Source: Ignelater luminosus (lineage: Eukaryota; Arthropoda; Insecta; Coleoptera; Elateridae). Taken from it: a stretch of 64,000 nt of DNA. Shown here piece after piece: positions 36,048-47,400 of the stretch (the stretch's first letter is position 1; every line of letters starts with the position of its first letter). A program made the translations under genes and the position numbers. Below the pieces are notes generated by a model, which had not been told where the DNA came from, searched no databases, and was given only the letters and a program-made list of their open reading frames with translations. Location: NCBI GenBank assembly GCA_011009095.1, contig VTPC01008680.1, forward strand, positions 71,583 through 135,582, in the 5' to 3' direction.

Positions 36048-37157
36048 GTAGATGACTGGGTTACATATTCTTCAAGAGACCTTATCAAAGATTTTAGTTT
36101 TTGCCCAAAATCCCCAGGTTAGTTTCACTAATTTGCATTCTTACTGTTCTTATTATTATTCTTCAGGCCCCCTTTCAGCCTCTCATCCTTCGTCTTTTGT
36201 CCTTTTTTGCTTCTACTCGTTTTTTGTTTTTTATAGACGGGAATTTATCTGAGCTACAGTAGCTGCTGATGTGCAAATCCTCTTTCCTGGAGGATAATGG
36301 CGTAAAAGCAATTTAACGAATTAAAAAGGAAAATCTTAATAAATTTGGATACATATCGGTCGTGTTACATGGTGATAGAATAGCAGATGGTCTTCAAGAA
36401 TTATCTTAGATTATCTCAGTTATCTTAAGCCAATACCTTCGAAGCTAATAAACCATAACCCAAGTTGTGCAGTACGCTAGGGCAAATTGGTGAAAAATTA
36501 AAAAAAACACTGAATTATCTGGTTTCGCAAGGTTTGTGTTTAAGTTACTTACAAATAGTTCTATCTTAGACAATTTTAACCATCTAGCCCCCATGCTACC
36601 CAATTAAGCTATTTAATTCTAACGTGTTTCTTGAGACCCGCTAGAAGGGATTGGTTTTGCGCCCATAACAGGTTTCTTGGAAGCATCATGATTTCCCTTG
36701 AATTAGGCTTCACTTCTACTTCTGGCACAGTGTAATTTGTTAGATATCTACCAGAATTAATTAAGTTAATAATTGTAAAATATAAAGTGCGAGGTTAGTT
36801 TGCATGTTGCTTTTCATAAATTAGGGTAATCGTTCTAAGCTGGGGGTTATTGTACATTAGGTTAAGTAAGGTGTTATTTAATATCAGTTTCAATTTATGA
36901 ATATCTGAATTTACTTATCATGTTCAAAATTGCAATTATAATAATCACTTTTGTGATTTTTCGTTTAAAGAATCATATGGCAATTATTGTTGATGAATAA
37001 ACCACTAAATACGCAAAGCGTTTTTTGTACAACGAAGCAATTTTAAACTGGCAAACTTAAAGGCCAAATTACTTTTTATTTTATTTTTACGCATATGATA
37101 TCTAGCCCAGCGATTTTGATTCTCTACGTGAGCTCACGCGGATCCAAACACTTGTGG
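36048..37157. other. intergenic, 1.1 kb
   Basis: No gene or repeat recognised. Confidence 0.4.
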
Positions 37158-37195
37158 TATAAAAGGGTATCGCCGCTCTCCATTAAGAATCACTT
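37158..37195 (+). promoter_or_regulatory. candidate TATA box and initiator
   Basis: TATAAAAGG at 37158-37166 is followed 34 bp on by TCACTT (37190-37195), close to the arthropod initiator TCA(G/T)T(C/T). It lies about 90 bp upstream of the ORF at 37280-37561. Confidence 0.4.
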
Positions 37196-37279
37196 TGTCC
37201 CCAGAAAACCAGAAGATTGGACAAGCGCTTCTTTTAGACAGTCATACATTACACTGCACTGTATTGAAAATGCTCAGAT

Positions 37280-37561
37280 ATGCGAGGAATAGAATATCAT
37301 ATTACTATGTATGGTGGTCTGCCATCCAATTTGCAGCAAATACCAGATTATGCTTTTCCATCAGATAATCTAGAACAGGAAAATGAACTGAGAATAGTAA
37401 TGCTATTATCACCTTCCTATAGCGGTCATCTGCCGATTCAATCAAGATATTTAGATACCGCACCTAAACAGCAACAACTACCACAGCTTTGTTATTCCAT
37501 TCCTAATAATAAAAAAAAATCTTACAAACGAAAACAAAAAGCAGCGCCCATGTACCAATAG
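37280..37561 (+). CDS. candidate small gene, unknown function
   Basis: The ORF has 93 codons plus stop. A second in-frame Met at 37307 could be the true start (84 residues). The product is polar, Gln- and Pro-rich in the middle (TAPKQQQLPQL), with a basic Lys/Arg cluster near the end (KKKSYKRKQKAAP). There is no signal peptide, membrane segment or domain I recognise. Base composition is less AT-rich than the flanks. A TATA box and initiator lie upstream (37158-37195), and AATAAA follows at 37626-37631, about 65 bp past the stop, which together outline a compact transcription unit. It could instead be a single exon or a retrocopy fragment, and the ORF alone is short enough to arise by chance. 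Confidence 0.3.
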   Translation: MRGIEYHITMYGGLPSNLQQIPDYAFPSDNLEQENELRIVMLLSPSYSGHLPIQSRYLDTAPKQQQLPQLCYSIPNNKKKSYKRKQKAAPMYQ

Positions 37562-38054
37562 ATGTTTGGTGCCTCCCGTTCTAGCCCCTTGTAAAGAACA
37601 CAGGATTTCTTTGATTCGCTTAATGAATAAAATATGTGCCCAAAAATGAAACGTTTTTGACATACAAGGTGTCGAAGTTTCATTACAATTTCTTGTTTCT
37701 TCGAAATGTATAGATACTTGTATTATTAAAAAGTTTCTTTTATTGTACATACTTTTCGAAGAATGTTCCGCTTTTTGGGTAAAATTGACCAATTCTGGAG
37801 TTTAATCTTTATGGTCAACAACGAATTTTAATCATAATTTCTATTTTGACGTTTAAGAAAATAACTGCAACATTTTCATAAAATTCCAACCATATGTAGA
37901 TAGGACTTGCTTAAAAAATAAACGTGGTGAAAGAATTGAGCCCTGTAACTCAGTAAGTTTTGAGTTTTGGCACATAAAGGTTTTTAGCATTCTCTATGGA
38001 TACTTCACTAAGGAATGAATTCTGTGACTACACCTCATAAAAAGTTCTAAAATT
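37562..38054. other. intergenic with poly(A) signal
   Basis: AATAAA at 37626-37631 could end the transcript of the ORF just upstream. Otherwise nothing recognised; the minus-strand ORF at 37478-37792 largely shadows it. Confidence 0.4.
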
Positions 38055-38125
38055 CAGGGTGTTCAAGTTACACTTAAAATTTCTTATATCTTCAATATTT
38101 CAGAAATATGGAAATGAACACTCTG
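38055..38125. mobile_element. tiny CAGGGTG-ended element, 71 bp
   Basis: CAGGGTGTTCAAGTT at 38055 is matched by the complement of GAAATGAACACTCTG, ending at 38125, and TA follows on the right. It looks like a heavily deleted member of the TA-inserting CAGGGTG families. Confidence 0.4.
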
Positions 38126-38126
38126 T

Positions 38127-38152
38127 ATTTCGACACACGCGTGTGTCGAAAT
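38127..38152. repeat. perfect 26-bp palindrome
   Basis: The sequence is its own reverse complement from 38127 to 38152, centred on CGCG (core GACACACGCGTGTGTC). It lies immediately beside the 71-bp element. Confidence 0.9.
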
Positions 38153-39791
38153 TTTGTTTACTATTCTTCATTATACTATTGTGTATAATAAGGAGATGAT
38201 TTTGGAGCTGTTTGTGATGATGATGTACTTACAAAAATCCCTCAGAAGAACAGTAGTTAGTAGTAAATTTTTGTACGCAAACCAGACTATCCTTACCAGA
38301 AATCAAGATCGAGGGAAACATATACAGAGACACAAAGTTATCCTTACATCTTTCTAGTAAAATACTCAGTTTTGAGTAAAACTAGATTTTTTGAAACTTT
38401 CTATATTTATCGTTAAGATTTATTATTTAACAATAATTGCAAATCCTGGATATTAAATATCTTCTATTTTCGTTCGATGTTAGGACTTCAAGCGCGCCCT
38501 GCAATAGTTGCAACAAATATGTAAATAGAACAATAGAAAGTGAAGTGAGGAATGATTTTGCTTATTTTCTACTATTTACAATCCGATCCATCTAGCGCAA
38601 GAAATGCCTGGGACACATACTGAATTTTGCTGTGCATTGTTTGAATGATTTAGTCTTTTCTCTGTTTGCATTAAGTTTACGATTTAGAATCTTCATGAGA
38701 TGAAACTACGATTTGTTTCCATATTGTGGTTCATCGTTCACTGATTTAAGCTATGTTTTCTCGTAAAATGTGTTATTGCAAGTAAAGTCAGATTTTCCAA
38801 ACTTCTTCAAAGTAGCTAGAGTTTAATTTAAAATTAAGTGTGTCAGCAAAGACGTAAAGTAATGACATGAAATGATCTTATTGTCTCGTACTGCAGTTTC
38901 TCAAACCTTTTTTGCATACACCTCCCTTTCTTTCCTGGATAAATCATACATTCTTATATTATTTTTTGCAAAGCCAGCTAGATTAGTATATCATTGTAAA
39001 AGTTGCACACCTTGACAACGTCGCAACACTATTTGCTCGTTTCACTCTCTTTTTTTTGGCAAAAATCATAAACCAACATTTTGGTTTCTTGGTAATCACG
39101 CAACCTGTTCAGAATACTACGCTTCCCCCATCTCTGATAGCTTTGAAATCGCTGTGGTACTACATTTTTCAATTTTCTGTAATTGATACAACTATCAGAA
39201 ATCTGGATTTACGAGGGAATGAGTTCACTTTTCTAAACATCTTCTGTCTGGTAAATGGTAAAAACAGTGATTTTCAGTCTTTGTTTTTCATTACCAGGGT
39301 CCTGAGAAATAGCAGAAAATTTTTGAAGTAAAGTCGGTTCGGTCTAAAACTCGAGTTTGAACCAGTCACGTATCCTCTCGGACTGTTCGCATTTATCTAG
39401 ACTCTTTCTACTCATTTTGGGGATTTCCAAGCAGGTACTAATTTCAACTTATGATTAATTAAATGACTGACATTATCTTGCGCTACGAGAAAATACACAT
39501 AATAATTGACTTGCACAATTTTGGTGTAAGGCATAGTTAAACTCTAAATATTACACAATACACAATTACATAATATTTCTCATTTACTAAATACTCATTC
39601 TATGAATTATGCGAATGCTAGATATTTAAAGGCATTGTTCCAACCTGCTTGGTTTTCCATCTTCGTTAATCATTAGATAAAGACAAAACGTTTCCAGTAG
39701 GTTCATAATTGCGACCCCTAATGTCTTAGGATCTTCGTGCAAGGTCGTTATGCCATTGGCTATTAAGTACTTCTTGTATTTCTATTAGATT
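38153..39791. other. intergenic, with one hAT-like end
   Basis: At 38894, CAGTTTCTCAAACCTTTTTT resembles a hAT terminal repeat, but no opposite end or 8-bp duplication was found. The ORF at 39056-39331 is of unknown nature. Confidence 0.35.
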
Positions 39792-39862
39792 GAGCAGATT
39801 GGTCTAGTGGTAAGACACTAGATTCGCATTCGAGAAGACCAGGGTTCTTGCTAAGGTTTTCC
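39792..39862 (+). repeat. tRNA-derived SINE head or tRNA pseudogene
   Basis: Reads as a decayed tRNA: TTGGTCTAGTGGTAAGA (D-arm/A-box), CTAGA-TTCGCAT-TCGAG (anticodon stem with one mismatch, loop of 7, apparent anticodon CGC) and a B-box remnant GGGTTCTTGC. The T-stem and acceptor stem do not pair, so it is not a working tRNA. About 70 further bases may belong to the SINE body. Confidence 0.45.
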
Positions 39863-42800
39863 TTAATGCTGAAAGTGAAAACAGAACGAAGCTATATCGG
39901 ACCGACGCTAAGTGCATCGTTGTTCTGAATTAATTCAATTTTTCAAATTTAGAATTTAAAAATCGTTAAGGTAGCTACATATATTGATTTCGGAATTATC
40001 TAGGACAGTGGACAATGCTACTACAGTTCTGAAATATAAAAATGTTTTTCTAGAGAAGAGATGAGGATTAATGACTAAAATTATCGAACCTATGTGACAA
40101 TAGCGAGATGCCGCTACCTTCTGTCCATTATAAAACTCCAAGGTCGTTTGGTAAAAAATTAGCATACAGTTTACATTTCGTAAAAGTGGTATCCACTGTA
40201 CAATAGCTTAGTATGGTTCAGCAAATAACTGCACAATAACAAACCAATTTTTCAAAGTTTACAGTCTGACTTAAATGTCAATATTCTAAAATGAATTGCA
40301 AAAGCCAACCCAAAATAGGACAGAAAGAGAGAGCATGTAAAAAATAATTCTTGCTATATCTTGAGGTTAGACGATCACATTATTTGCAGCTTTCAAAGAG
40401 AGCACCAGCAGTTATTGCTAGTTGAAGAGACGATTTTAAATTTTTGAGCTCTAAAAGTTTGCAGTACATGTACAAAGCATGAAAAATATTTAAATAAAAG
40501 CAAAAAATTAGAGCTAACAATTCTAAGGTGATACGAACATTCATACGCAAATGCGTCAAAACTGCAATAAGATCGAAAATTAAAAAAAAGATGTTCAGAA
40601 AATAAAAGCGATTTATTAGAATAATTCTGAACAAACCCTACATATTCTTGAATGGTAGTCTTGCTGTAAGTTGACTATAGTGTCAAAGGATGCATAAATT
40701 CTCCCCCCAAACCTGTTGATTTAAGGAGGATCTAATCAAATAGTGTTAACCAGAATGACTATGTATATGTATGTTACACTTGTGATCTTTTACAATCCTT
40801 GTTAGTGCATTCTTTTGTTATCTAACAAAGACTGGCCTTCTATATGTATTTTACGTTACTCATTAAAAACGTAACTTTCAGTACCATGAAATTAATAAAT
40901 ACATAACAACACTATCATAAAGTTGAACAAAAAAATGCATCCAAGTAGCACGTATTGCAAATTCTGTGAAAGGAAACCTTCAACTACCACATCTAATAAT
41001 TAACTAGCCGATGAAATAAAATATCCGATACACCACGTAGTGTGAAATTAAAAAAATAATTACACCCGCAACAAAAAACCATAAATACATCTCCTATAAC
41101 ACAAAATACCCACTTATTTAAACAGATGTTCGCATTTAATTACTTTCATTATAAATTAGTTTCACATTACTTATCTTTTACCTTTTTCGGATCAAACGCA
41201 CTAATGGTAGAGAAGCTGTTAGTACGTAGATGGAATTTTAGCTGAAAATTGTTCTACAAGATGCACGATCAAGCTATAAGCAAGCCGGTAAGTATGCCTA
41301 ATAAAGAGTACGTGATTTTATATAGATGGTGTTAAATTGATACCGTGACCACCAAATTATACCTCATTCGTTGCGAAGAATAATATCTTACATAAACTGT
41401 TCTTATTTTCTCTTTTCTGCATGGTTTCTTACTGTAGCACAAATGGGCACTTTTGCTATATTTATATGTAATTCCATTGAAGAGAATCCTGTTCGACTGA
41501 AATATCTGTAAAGTTTAATTAAAAGGAAGCCGTAAAGTTGCGGACAGGTAGATATCGATCTTTTTTCTTTCAAACAAATTATTCCCGCTGTTTAAAACAA
41601 AATACAATAGAATGGGAAGAGGGTGCAATGTCTTATAGATAACTTTAAACTCAACTCCATTCATTAACATATTCAATACATAAATCATAGTTCGTTTGGT
41701 GAGATCCGCTGGCGTGAAAACGAGAAGTTATAATCAATTTCTCACGTGGAATACCAAGAACCGCTGTATTATTATTACGTGGTCGTGATTTGTTAAACGT
41801 AAGCTCAAAATGAAAAATGGAAATTTACTCATTTTCTTGGAATTCAAATGGAGGAGTTATTTATGGCGAAATATGTTTCAGAAATAATTTCTAAATAAAG
41901 CAATAATTAATTTATAGGTACAAAACACCTTATAAATTTATAGTACGTCTACTTCGATTAGGGAAGTATTAAGAATTAAAAAATAGAAATCTTTTAGTGT
42001 AGGAATAGATCAAAGTATCTAAATTGTAAATTGGAGTTGATATTCTACATTCTTTGCACTGGTTGCAGTCTAATCTTCGTTTCCTACAAAAAGTCAATTA
42101 CAAACTATCTTGTTTTCCAAATTCTGAAATCCTTCTAGTCCTCCGACGGTTTCATCGCCGTTAGGAGGCGCAAAAGCAGTCACGAGGAGTGCACCGCATC
42201 CTACAATAATTTACAGCTTTTATCAATAAACAGTTTTTATCTCAGAAGTGGAGCATATGGTCATAAGACCGTCCTTACTTGTTTTACTTTGAAAAACTGC
42301 CATAGAAACTTATCGGGTCATTACCAAATGACTCCATATAGCAATGCTTCCCAATCTTTTTGTGCTTGCGCACCCTCTAGACAGCTTATTTTTCAAACTT
42401 GCCAGAGTTACCAAGCGTCCCAATTTGTGAAGGATTGTCCTGATACGTTTACTCTATTGTCCCATGTCCTAACGAAAGAGTTGAATGTCTCGACACGAAA
42501 CGGTCCGAAATATTGTGTTATTTAGTTGCTACGCGTCGGCTGACAGAATTTGCGAAAACATGTGACGTACGATGTAACATTACTTTTTCACGTTTTAGGA
42601 AGTTTTATTCATTAATCATTATGTTGATTTTGTAACACAGTAGCAATTGATTTCTTTAATGGTCTTCATGTGCATACGATCAATGTTCTTTTTCTGTAAA
42701 ATCTTTGCATTCGATACAATCTCAACATTTTTACCTAAAAAGCGTCCACCGTCACGTAATTTTGCAATTACTATATTGTTACCAGAGTTCTTGAAAGACT

Positions 42801-43120
42801 ACTTCAAATCTTGAACCCATAAAATCGTATCTGTTGAGTAAAAGCTTCATTAATTACGGATTTATCGCGTGTAATAAAAAAAGTGTGACCATCTCAATGT
42901 TATCTTAATTGTTTGGGTGCTCTGAGTTCTATTGTATGTAGGCTCCAACAACCAGGCATGGGATGTCCAACGAATTTATTCGCGTAGCGCTCCTAAAAAT
43001 CGTGGTGTCCAAGATTCGGGCTTTAGAGGCTTTGCCAAGAAGGTGGGCTTGCATAATCTGGATGCTGTAAGGTGAATTGAAGCAGATGCAGCTAATAAGT
43101 ATTACCTTGGCTAGCATATC
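39863..43120. other. intergenic, 3.3 kb
   Basis: No gene supported. A hydrophobic minus-strand ORF (40380-40634) is unassigned. Around 42342, CAATGCTTCCCAATCTTTTTG resembles a hAT end without a partner. A hairpin CCTCCGACGG...CCGTTAGGAGG lies near 42139-42167. Confidence 0.4.
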
Positions 43121-43917
43121 GTATTCCTAGCTCTAATGGAAGAGGGTCAATGGGGGTGTCAATCGATATATCTCGTCAAGCTGAGTCGATTGGTACCACT
43201 TTAAAGTGGAGGAGACTTTCGGTTCGAAAATGGGGGAGGTCAAATTTTAACATGAAAGTCTTTGGGAAACACAGCAAAGTCTATGAGGAAAAGTTTCTTT
43301 GTTTGGTTTGAGTGCTTGTAGCCCCCGGATCCCCTGCTTGTTAGTTTTATTTGGTAATGATAGCTCAGGTTAGGTAAGGTTCTGTAGGTTAGGTAAGATT
43401 AGGTTTAGTGCAATAATTGGAAAATTCAGTTGGGTTGCCGTGTGATTTCGAAAATAAATTCGCGATTCAAACCTATTTTACCGCTGTAATCTTATGACGT
43501 CATGGAGTGGATAAAACCGGACAAGCCAATGGGATAAATAATCATTTCGCATGCGCGGGTAAATGAGATAACAACAACCAATAATTTGATGCGATGTCAA
43601 ATTTAACCTTGCCGTGACGCCACCACCGTAGAGCCGCATAGTTATCTAGAATCGTGAATACATTAGGTTGGTTTAGATAAGATTAGGTTAAAAGTAGAGG
43701 GGCTTGGGGGGTTAAAAGCGGAGATACGGGAGCCGCAGGCACTCAAATGAAATTTTTTCCCCATAGACTTTGCTGAGTTTCCCCACAGACTTCCATGTTA
43801 AACTTTTGACCTCCCCCATTTCCAAACGGAAAGTCTGCGCCACTTTAGAGTGATATCAATCGACTCAGCTCGACGAGATCTATCGATAGAAACCCCTTCC
43901 ATATGGCCAGGAATACA
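43121..43917. mobile_element. long inverted-repeat element, about 800 bp
   Basis: The left arm (43121 to about 43345) and right arm (about 43690 to 43917) are imperfect reverse complements of over 200 bp. Shared blocks, read outward-in, are GTATTCCT, ATGGAAG, ATCGATA, CTGAGTCGATT, AAAGTGG, GGGGGAGGTCAAA, AGCAAAGTCTATG and TTTGAGTGC. The middle carries degenerate TTAGG-like runs (AGGTTAGGTAAG near 43370-43405; TTAGGTT near 43664-43690). No ORF. No target duplication could be defined. It looks like a foldback element or an old inverted duplication. Confidence 0.75.
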
Positions 43918-44796
43918 AAACGAGAACCCTTAATTTTCACAATAGCATCAAATTCAGAAGACAAATTTTTAAAAACGTGAAATTGAGAAATGGATCACAA
44001 CGCCTGTATCAAGTGATGTTTATGTTGATATTGGATAATGTCATAGCCATGAGTTGTGTACTATTGACTGATCCGCAATGTACTATATCGACTTGCCTGT
44101 GATTTACTAAACCCTGTCCTGACCTGCGCGATTTGGAATCTGGTAACCCAGGCACTTGTTATTTAAACGTTGACGAGGCTACGGCCGGTAGTGATGGCCA
44201 TTACTCATATTTTTTTGTGTACCCCTGAAGAACCTGTCGCGTACCTTTGGTAGTACGCGTCGCTGCCATATAGTAACAGCAATAGACAGTAACCTTGCTG
44301 TAACCATGCAGGATTTATTAATAATCCTTTCATTATTTTAGAGTGAGGTCCAGTTATTCTATGTAATTGTAGTAACTTCTACGTTAGTAGTAACCTTAAA
44401 ACTTTTCTGAGTCTTTCAAGTTTGGACGAAGTCGTATACCCTTTCCGTAACATATTTATTTTTATTACTACAAGTAAGATGAAAAAAAAATTTCGAAACA
44501 CCACTATGGAAATTCAAAGTAACACATCTATATCTATCCAAACCATTTCTTCTTTATTTTCTTCCAGACTAGAAGAAAATGCAAGATTAGCACATCTAAG
44601 CTTCAGTCAACAATCTCAGTTCTCATTTGCATCCTTTTTTGTCTTTATTTGTACACATATCTGTATATTCCAATTGTTTTCGAGTTTCAAACTCTGAACA
44701 TAAGAACGTCATCTAAAAAGATTATGGTCGGAAAGCGTTATGCTTTCTCGGTATGTCATTGTTTCATTCTTCATTTCTTCTCCTCTTTCTCTAGAA
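43918..44796. other. intergenic, with hAT-like debris
   Basis: The stretch around 44200-44270 (TTTTTTTGTGTACCCCTGAAGAACC and TGGTAGTACGCGT) is reminiscent of hAT MITE interiors, but no complete ends are present. The ORF at 44422-44697 is unassigned. Confidence 0.35.
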
Positions 44797-44970
44797 CAGC
44801 GGTCGGCAACCTTTTAGATATTGCGGACCACTAAATTCGCAATTTAAAATTTCGCGGATCACTAATATAATTTTTGAAGATACGAATTAATTACAAACAT
44901 TGAGTATGATATAATATCTGAATTTCTTTGCGAACCATTAAAATTACCTCACGACCACCAGTGGATTAGA
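44797..44970. mobile_element. partial hAT-like MITE
   Basis: It starts with CAGCGGTCGGCAACC, a typical hAT terminal repeat, followed by GCGGACCACTAAATTCGC and GCGGATCACTAA. CACGACCACCAGTGG at about 44950 may be the degenerate far part. There is no 8-bp duplication. Confidence 0.5.
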
Positions 44971-46239
44971 AGATATCATTCATGTCGAATGAGATTTATA
45001 TTATATAGCAGATAATATTAGCAAACATTAGTCAATTTTGTGTTTATGTCATATTACAGCATCCATAAAGTAGAAAACAATATTAAAATTAAATTGGGAC
45101 TTCCAACCTGTATAAAAAGCTATTTTGTTCTTGTTTCGATTATCAGATTTACTCATTTGTAACAAAAAATCTCATTTATCAAACAAGCTTTTAGGTTAAG
45201 AAAGAAGATATCTAATAAAGATTGTGGATAAGAATGAAATAAATAGAAGGGAAAACCTTGTCGTCGGTTTGAAATTGTTCAAGTAAGATCAACATAATTT
45301 TGTAGCCATCTAGGACTTTGCAGACCTTTGAGTGTTTGCTGAGTTTTAAGTTCTTAGATACACGCTACTGGTGCATATAACACTCAGATTTGACAACCTT
45401 CCAATGCTCAGGGGTTCCCAAATCTTTGTGTTGTTTGTTGCTGCAAAATCCAGAGTTATTACGGATTCTCGTGCGTTCCAGTGTTCTAGTGAGCTGCAGT
45501 GTTTTGTTCTTGTGGACATCGGAATATGACTTGATCCAATAAAACTCTGTAAAGTGCTACTGCCAGTAGAGTAATTTAATGAGGGATACGGGTTCGGGTC
45601 TCTCACAACTTTTTTAAATAGTTAAATAGACAGAAAAATATTAATAGGTGTGATAAATATATTGCTATGGATATCAAACAATAGATGAAATATGGTAAAA
45701 ATGAAATCTTCTTTTAGAAATGTTTTTGTTGGAATTCAATTCTGCTTAAATTAACATAAACTGAATATCAATCAACTAGTCACTTATGTACTTTAATTAT
45801 GAGTCTGAATGAAATTAAAGTTTTAAAGCTGAAAGATAAATACTTCTCAATTAAAAAGATAGAAGATGTATGTTAAAGTTAAGATAAACGTGATTGATAG
45901 TTACATGACACTCGAATGACTGGAAAAGCAATTAATTTCTTAAAACTGCGATAATTAGCACAACCAACAGAATGATAATAAAATGTAAACTAAAATCAAA
46001 TAGAAATAATGGAATTTTATTATAAAGTATGGGTAATTTTGCTAATTTTATTATAAAGTATACAGATACTATGGTGCTGTATTGAATTTAATAAGAAATG
46101 TTTAAATTGCAGGTAGGGTTTAGAAAAAACTTTTTGTGTAGTGTAGAAAGTTCTCTATTATTGGAGAACTGTTAAATACAAGCAACCTAAGGAGATTGTT
46201 TCTGTTCATCAATAGAAGTCAGTAAAAGATAAAAAGGAA
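44971..46239. other. intergenic, 1.3 kb
   Basis: At 45409, CAGGGGTTCCCAAATCTTTG is another isolated hAT-like end. ATTTTATTATAAAGTAT is repeated at about 46014 and 46047. No gene recognised. Confidence 0.35.
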
Positions 46240-46315
46240 ATTGGTGTAAGATTCGAACCTACATCTCTGATACACCGAATCATTGCTCTACCAATTGAGC
46301 AAGACAATCCTTTCT
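46240..46315 (-). repeat. tRNA-derived SINE copy
   Basis: On the minus strand it reads TTGCTCAATTGGTAGAGCAA (A-box and D-arm, which pairs), GATTCGGTGTATC (anticodon arm) and GTAGGTTCGAATCTTAC (B-box and T-arm, which pairs). The acceptor stem does not pair well, and C replaces the invariant U33. The 54955-55025 copy shares both the tRNA part and flanking sequence, so this is a dispersed SINE rather than a tRNA gene. Confidence 0.6.
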
Positions 46316-46849
46316 CAAACAAAAATTAAAAATTCTATAATAATATGTACTATTGGCATAAACTAATTAGTCGTTATGACAACATTTTTACCTGTTTAAT
46401 TGCGTTTGCAAGAATTCACATTACAACGAGGCAGTACCTATATATTTTATTAATTTACAAATGCACAACTTGGCTACATTAAACTCTAAATTTCTGGCAA
46501 TTAAGCAACCAACCATTTTTGGCCCTTTTTTCAAGAAATTGTATAACTGAAGTTACATAAGAAAAAGCTTTTGGTTTGTGCATAACCGTGTAGCTTCGTC
46601 GAGGTTCGTCCTATTTGAGATTTGAAATGTAGCCTATGTCGTATGTAGGATATTCCGTTAAATTTCTTTATGTAAGTTGTTCAATTTCTACTTTTGTGGT
46701 TTGATTGTAATTTTTTGCATATTTAAATAATCATACCGCGAAAACTAATGTTTTTGACATGAACTGCATCTCTAGTTTCAAACAGTGACTTCGGTATTAT
46801 TCAGGGACATTACTTTAGGTTCAAAATTTATTAAGGCACATCGAAACTA
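46316..46849. other. intergenic
   Basis: Nothing recognised. Confidence 0.4.
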
Positions 46850-47400
46850 CAGGATGTAACAAAATTTCTTGGCAAAGAAAGAAAGTATTGTACCGACTTA
46901 ACAAGAAAAAAACGTTTTGAAAAGCATATACTCCCCTAAAAAGTTACAATTATTTAATATAAAAATAGAAAACAACATTAAAGGTGGAAATATTTTTATT
47001 GACACGAAGGCTGTTGCAGTAAGTTGTCCAATATTCTACTTTTAAGTAAATATTTAAGAGGATTTCTTCGAGCAGCCTATATAAGCCTCGCAAATTGACT
47101 GCAAACCCATTCCAGAATTTCGGGTGATTGCGAATGACTTGAAAGTCATAGTTGATGCAAACACGGAGGACTTTCACTATAGGAATTAGAGTAAAACAAA
47201 CAGTACTTCTTAGATGGTCCAAAAGAAAAAAAATCTAATAAATTGCATTTAGGAAAGCGTACTGGATTGGGTAGTTACTGTTTAGAAATCTTGTAGCGAC
47301 GACACTACAATGGGTTGGAGCACTATCATCCGTGAACTATAAGTTGCGACGTATGGTTTTGCTGGAATAACCTTTTTGTCAAAATTTTTTTTTACCTGCA
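46850..47400 (-). mobile_element. decayed mariner-like element, one end found
   Basis: TA-CAGGATGTAAC at 46848-46859 gives a plausible terminus of the TA-inserting CAGGGTG type. Transposase remnants lie just inside it on the minus strand. No opposite end was recognised. Confidence 0.4.
47037..47345 (-). pseudogene. mariner-like transposase C-terminal relic
   Basis: Read on the minus strand, a frame gives DDSAPTHCSVVATRFLNS, the counterpart of the QQDGAPxHY second-Asp motif. It is followed by FFLLDHLRSTV and then PIVKVLRVCINYDFQVIRN, FWNGFAVNLRGL. This matches the order PLDFFLWxxLKxxVY...LRxRI...NVxRxLxxR in IS630/Tc1/mariner-superfamily transposases. The third catalytic region between them is partly deleted, and stops and frameshifts are present. 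The open stretch 46950-47222 covers the last part. Confidence 0.55.

Noticed and set aside
40380-40634. Hydrophobic minus-strand ORF that recalls part of a chemoreceptor
   Set aside because: Hydrophobicity is expected from AT-rich codons; no conserved receptor motif or exon structure found.
43360-43700. Interstitial telomere (TTAGG)n
   Set aside because: Runs are short, impure and symmetrical with the inverted repeat, so more likely part of that element.
44422-44834. ORFs of 91 and 61 codons on the plus strand
   Set aside because: Serine- and phenylalanine-rich composition typical of translated pyrimidine-rich DNA; the second overlaps a hAT end.
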